DNA of 64,000 nucleotides from Rhineura floridana (Eukaryota; Chordata; Lepidosauria; Squamata; Rhineuridae): positions 5,165,501 to 5,229,500 of the forward strand of contig NC_084483.1 of assembly GCF_030035675.1 (NCBI RefSeq), written 5' to 3'. Made by a program: the position numbers and the translations under genes. Below the pieces are notes generated by a model that ran no database searches, had not been told where the DNA came from, and saw only the letters and a list, made by a program, of their open reading frames with translations. Positions 63,599 through 64,000 of this stretch are shown piece after piece. Within the stretch, counting starts at the first letter, position 1; each line of letters starts with the position of its first letter.

Positions 63599-64000
63599 GC
63601 GCTGTGGATAAATAGGAATCTGGGTACTGTTGAGAGTTATGTGTAGCTGTGTTATGAACCCTCTGTATATATCAGAGACCTGTACTTTTGAATGGTTAAT
63701 GCTTGTTATTTGTTTTGCTGATGACATGTTTCATTAACTGAACGTGCTCTCCTGCTGATGGGAGTTCTTGTATAAATCCCACATTTGAAAAAGAAAGGTT
63801 GCAATACACTATAGTCAGCATGGATTTTGCACATTCCACAATATTAAATTGAAAATACCCCCATGCGATTCTGATGCTTCCCATAAGCTCATTTCAAATC
63901 AAACCTAACAAAACGTATAGTCCTGAACTCAGAAACGCTTGCTTAACAACCCTCTAAATATTCATGGTGATACACAAAACAGTCAGAAAGAATCGAGGGT
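63599..64000. other. No gene or named repeat recognised
   Basis: If the preceding exon is real this would be 3' UTR, but no AATAAA is seen close by. Confidence 0.35.

Overview
The window looks like AT-rich intergenic and intronic DNA from a squamate reptile, probably a lizard. The main evidence is the repeat mix: four closely similar Sauria-type SINEs (tRNA head, BovB-like tail), a BovB (RTE) LINE, many L2 and CR1 LINEs, an L1, hAT-type DNA transposons with 8-bp target duplications, and Penelope-like remnants. No species can be named from sequence alone. There is no bacterial, phage or CRISPR content.

One complete host gene is present. A cysteine-rich secretory protein (CRISP) gene on the + strand has seven coding exons between 21147 and 32896. 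All splice sites are GT/AG, all exon phases agree, and the joined frame gives 243 codons plus a stop. The product has a signal peptide, a CAP domain and a C-terminal cysteine-rich domain. It carries the canonical 16 mature cysteines and the conserved CAP His/Glu tetrad. A poly(A) signal lies at 33255. The ATG exon is preceded by a splice acceptor, so a non-coding first exon must lie further upstream and was not found. The introns hold L2 and CR1 tails, hAT elements, a Sauria SINE, a Penelope-like fragment and microsatellites.

Layout. 1-6600: unique DNA with hAT-type MITEs and L2 tails. 6600-8290: BovB, minus strand, with a nested tail. 8590-10420: foldbacks and Penelope-like pieces, including a 72-bp inverted repeat. 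10600-15840: L2 and CR1 fragments. 15939-17881: an L1 with ORF1 but no ORF2, flanked by an 18-bp duplication. 18957-20440: L2. 21145-33285: CRISP. 33667-51155: three more Sauria SINEs, a nearly complete L2 (about 35940-39028), a U1 snRNA pseudogene at about 43992-44141, and a CR1. 51580-56250: repeat families and an L2. 57335-60010: foldbacks and a possible conserved non-coding block. 60632-63365: two CR1 copies. A weak candidate terminal exon of an unidentified gene lies at 63475-63598.

No multi-gene system was found. The observations most worth following are the ORF1-only L1, the hammerhead-ribozyme-like motif in the Penelope-like remnant, the 747-bp/116-bp hAT pair with shared ends, the intact CRISP, and the snap-back duplication beside one SINE.
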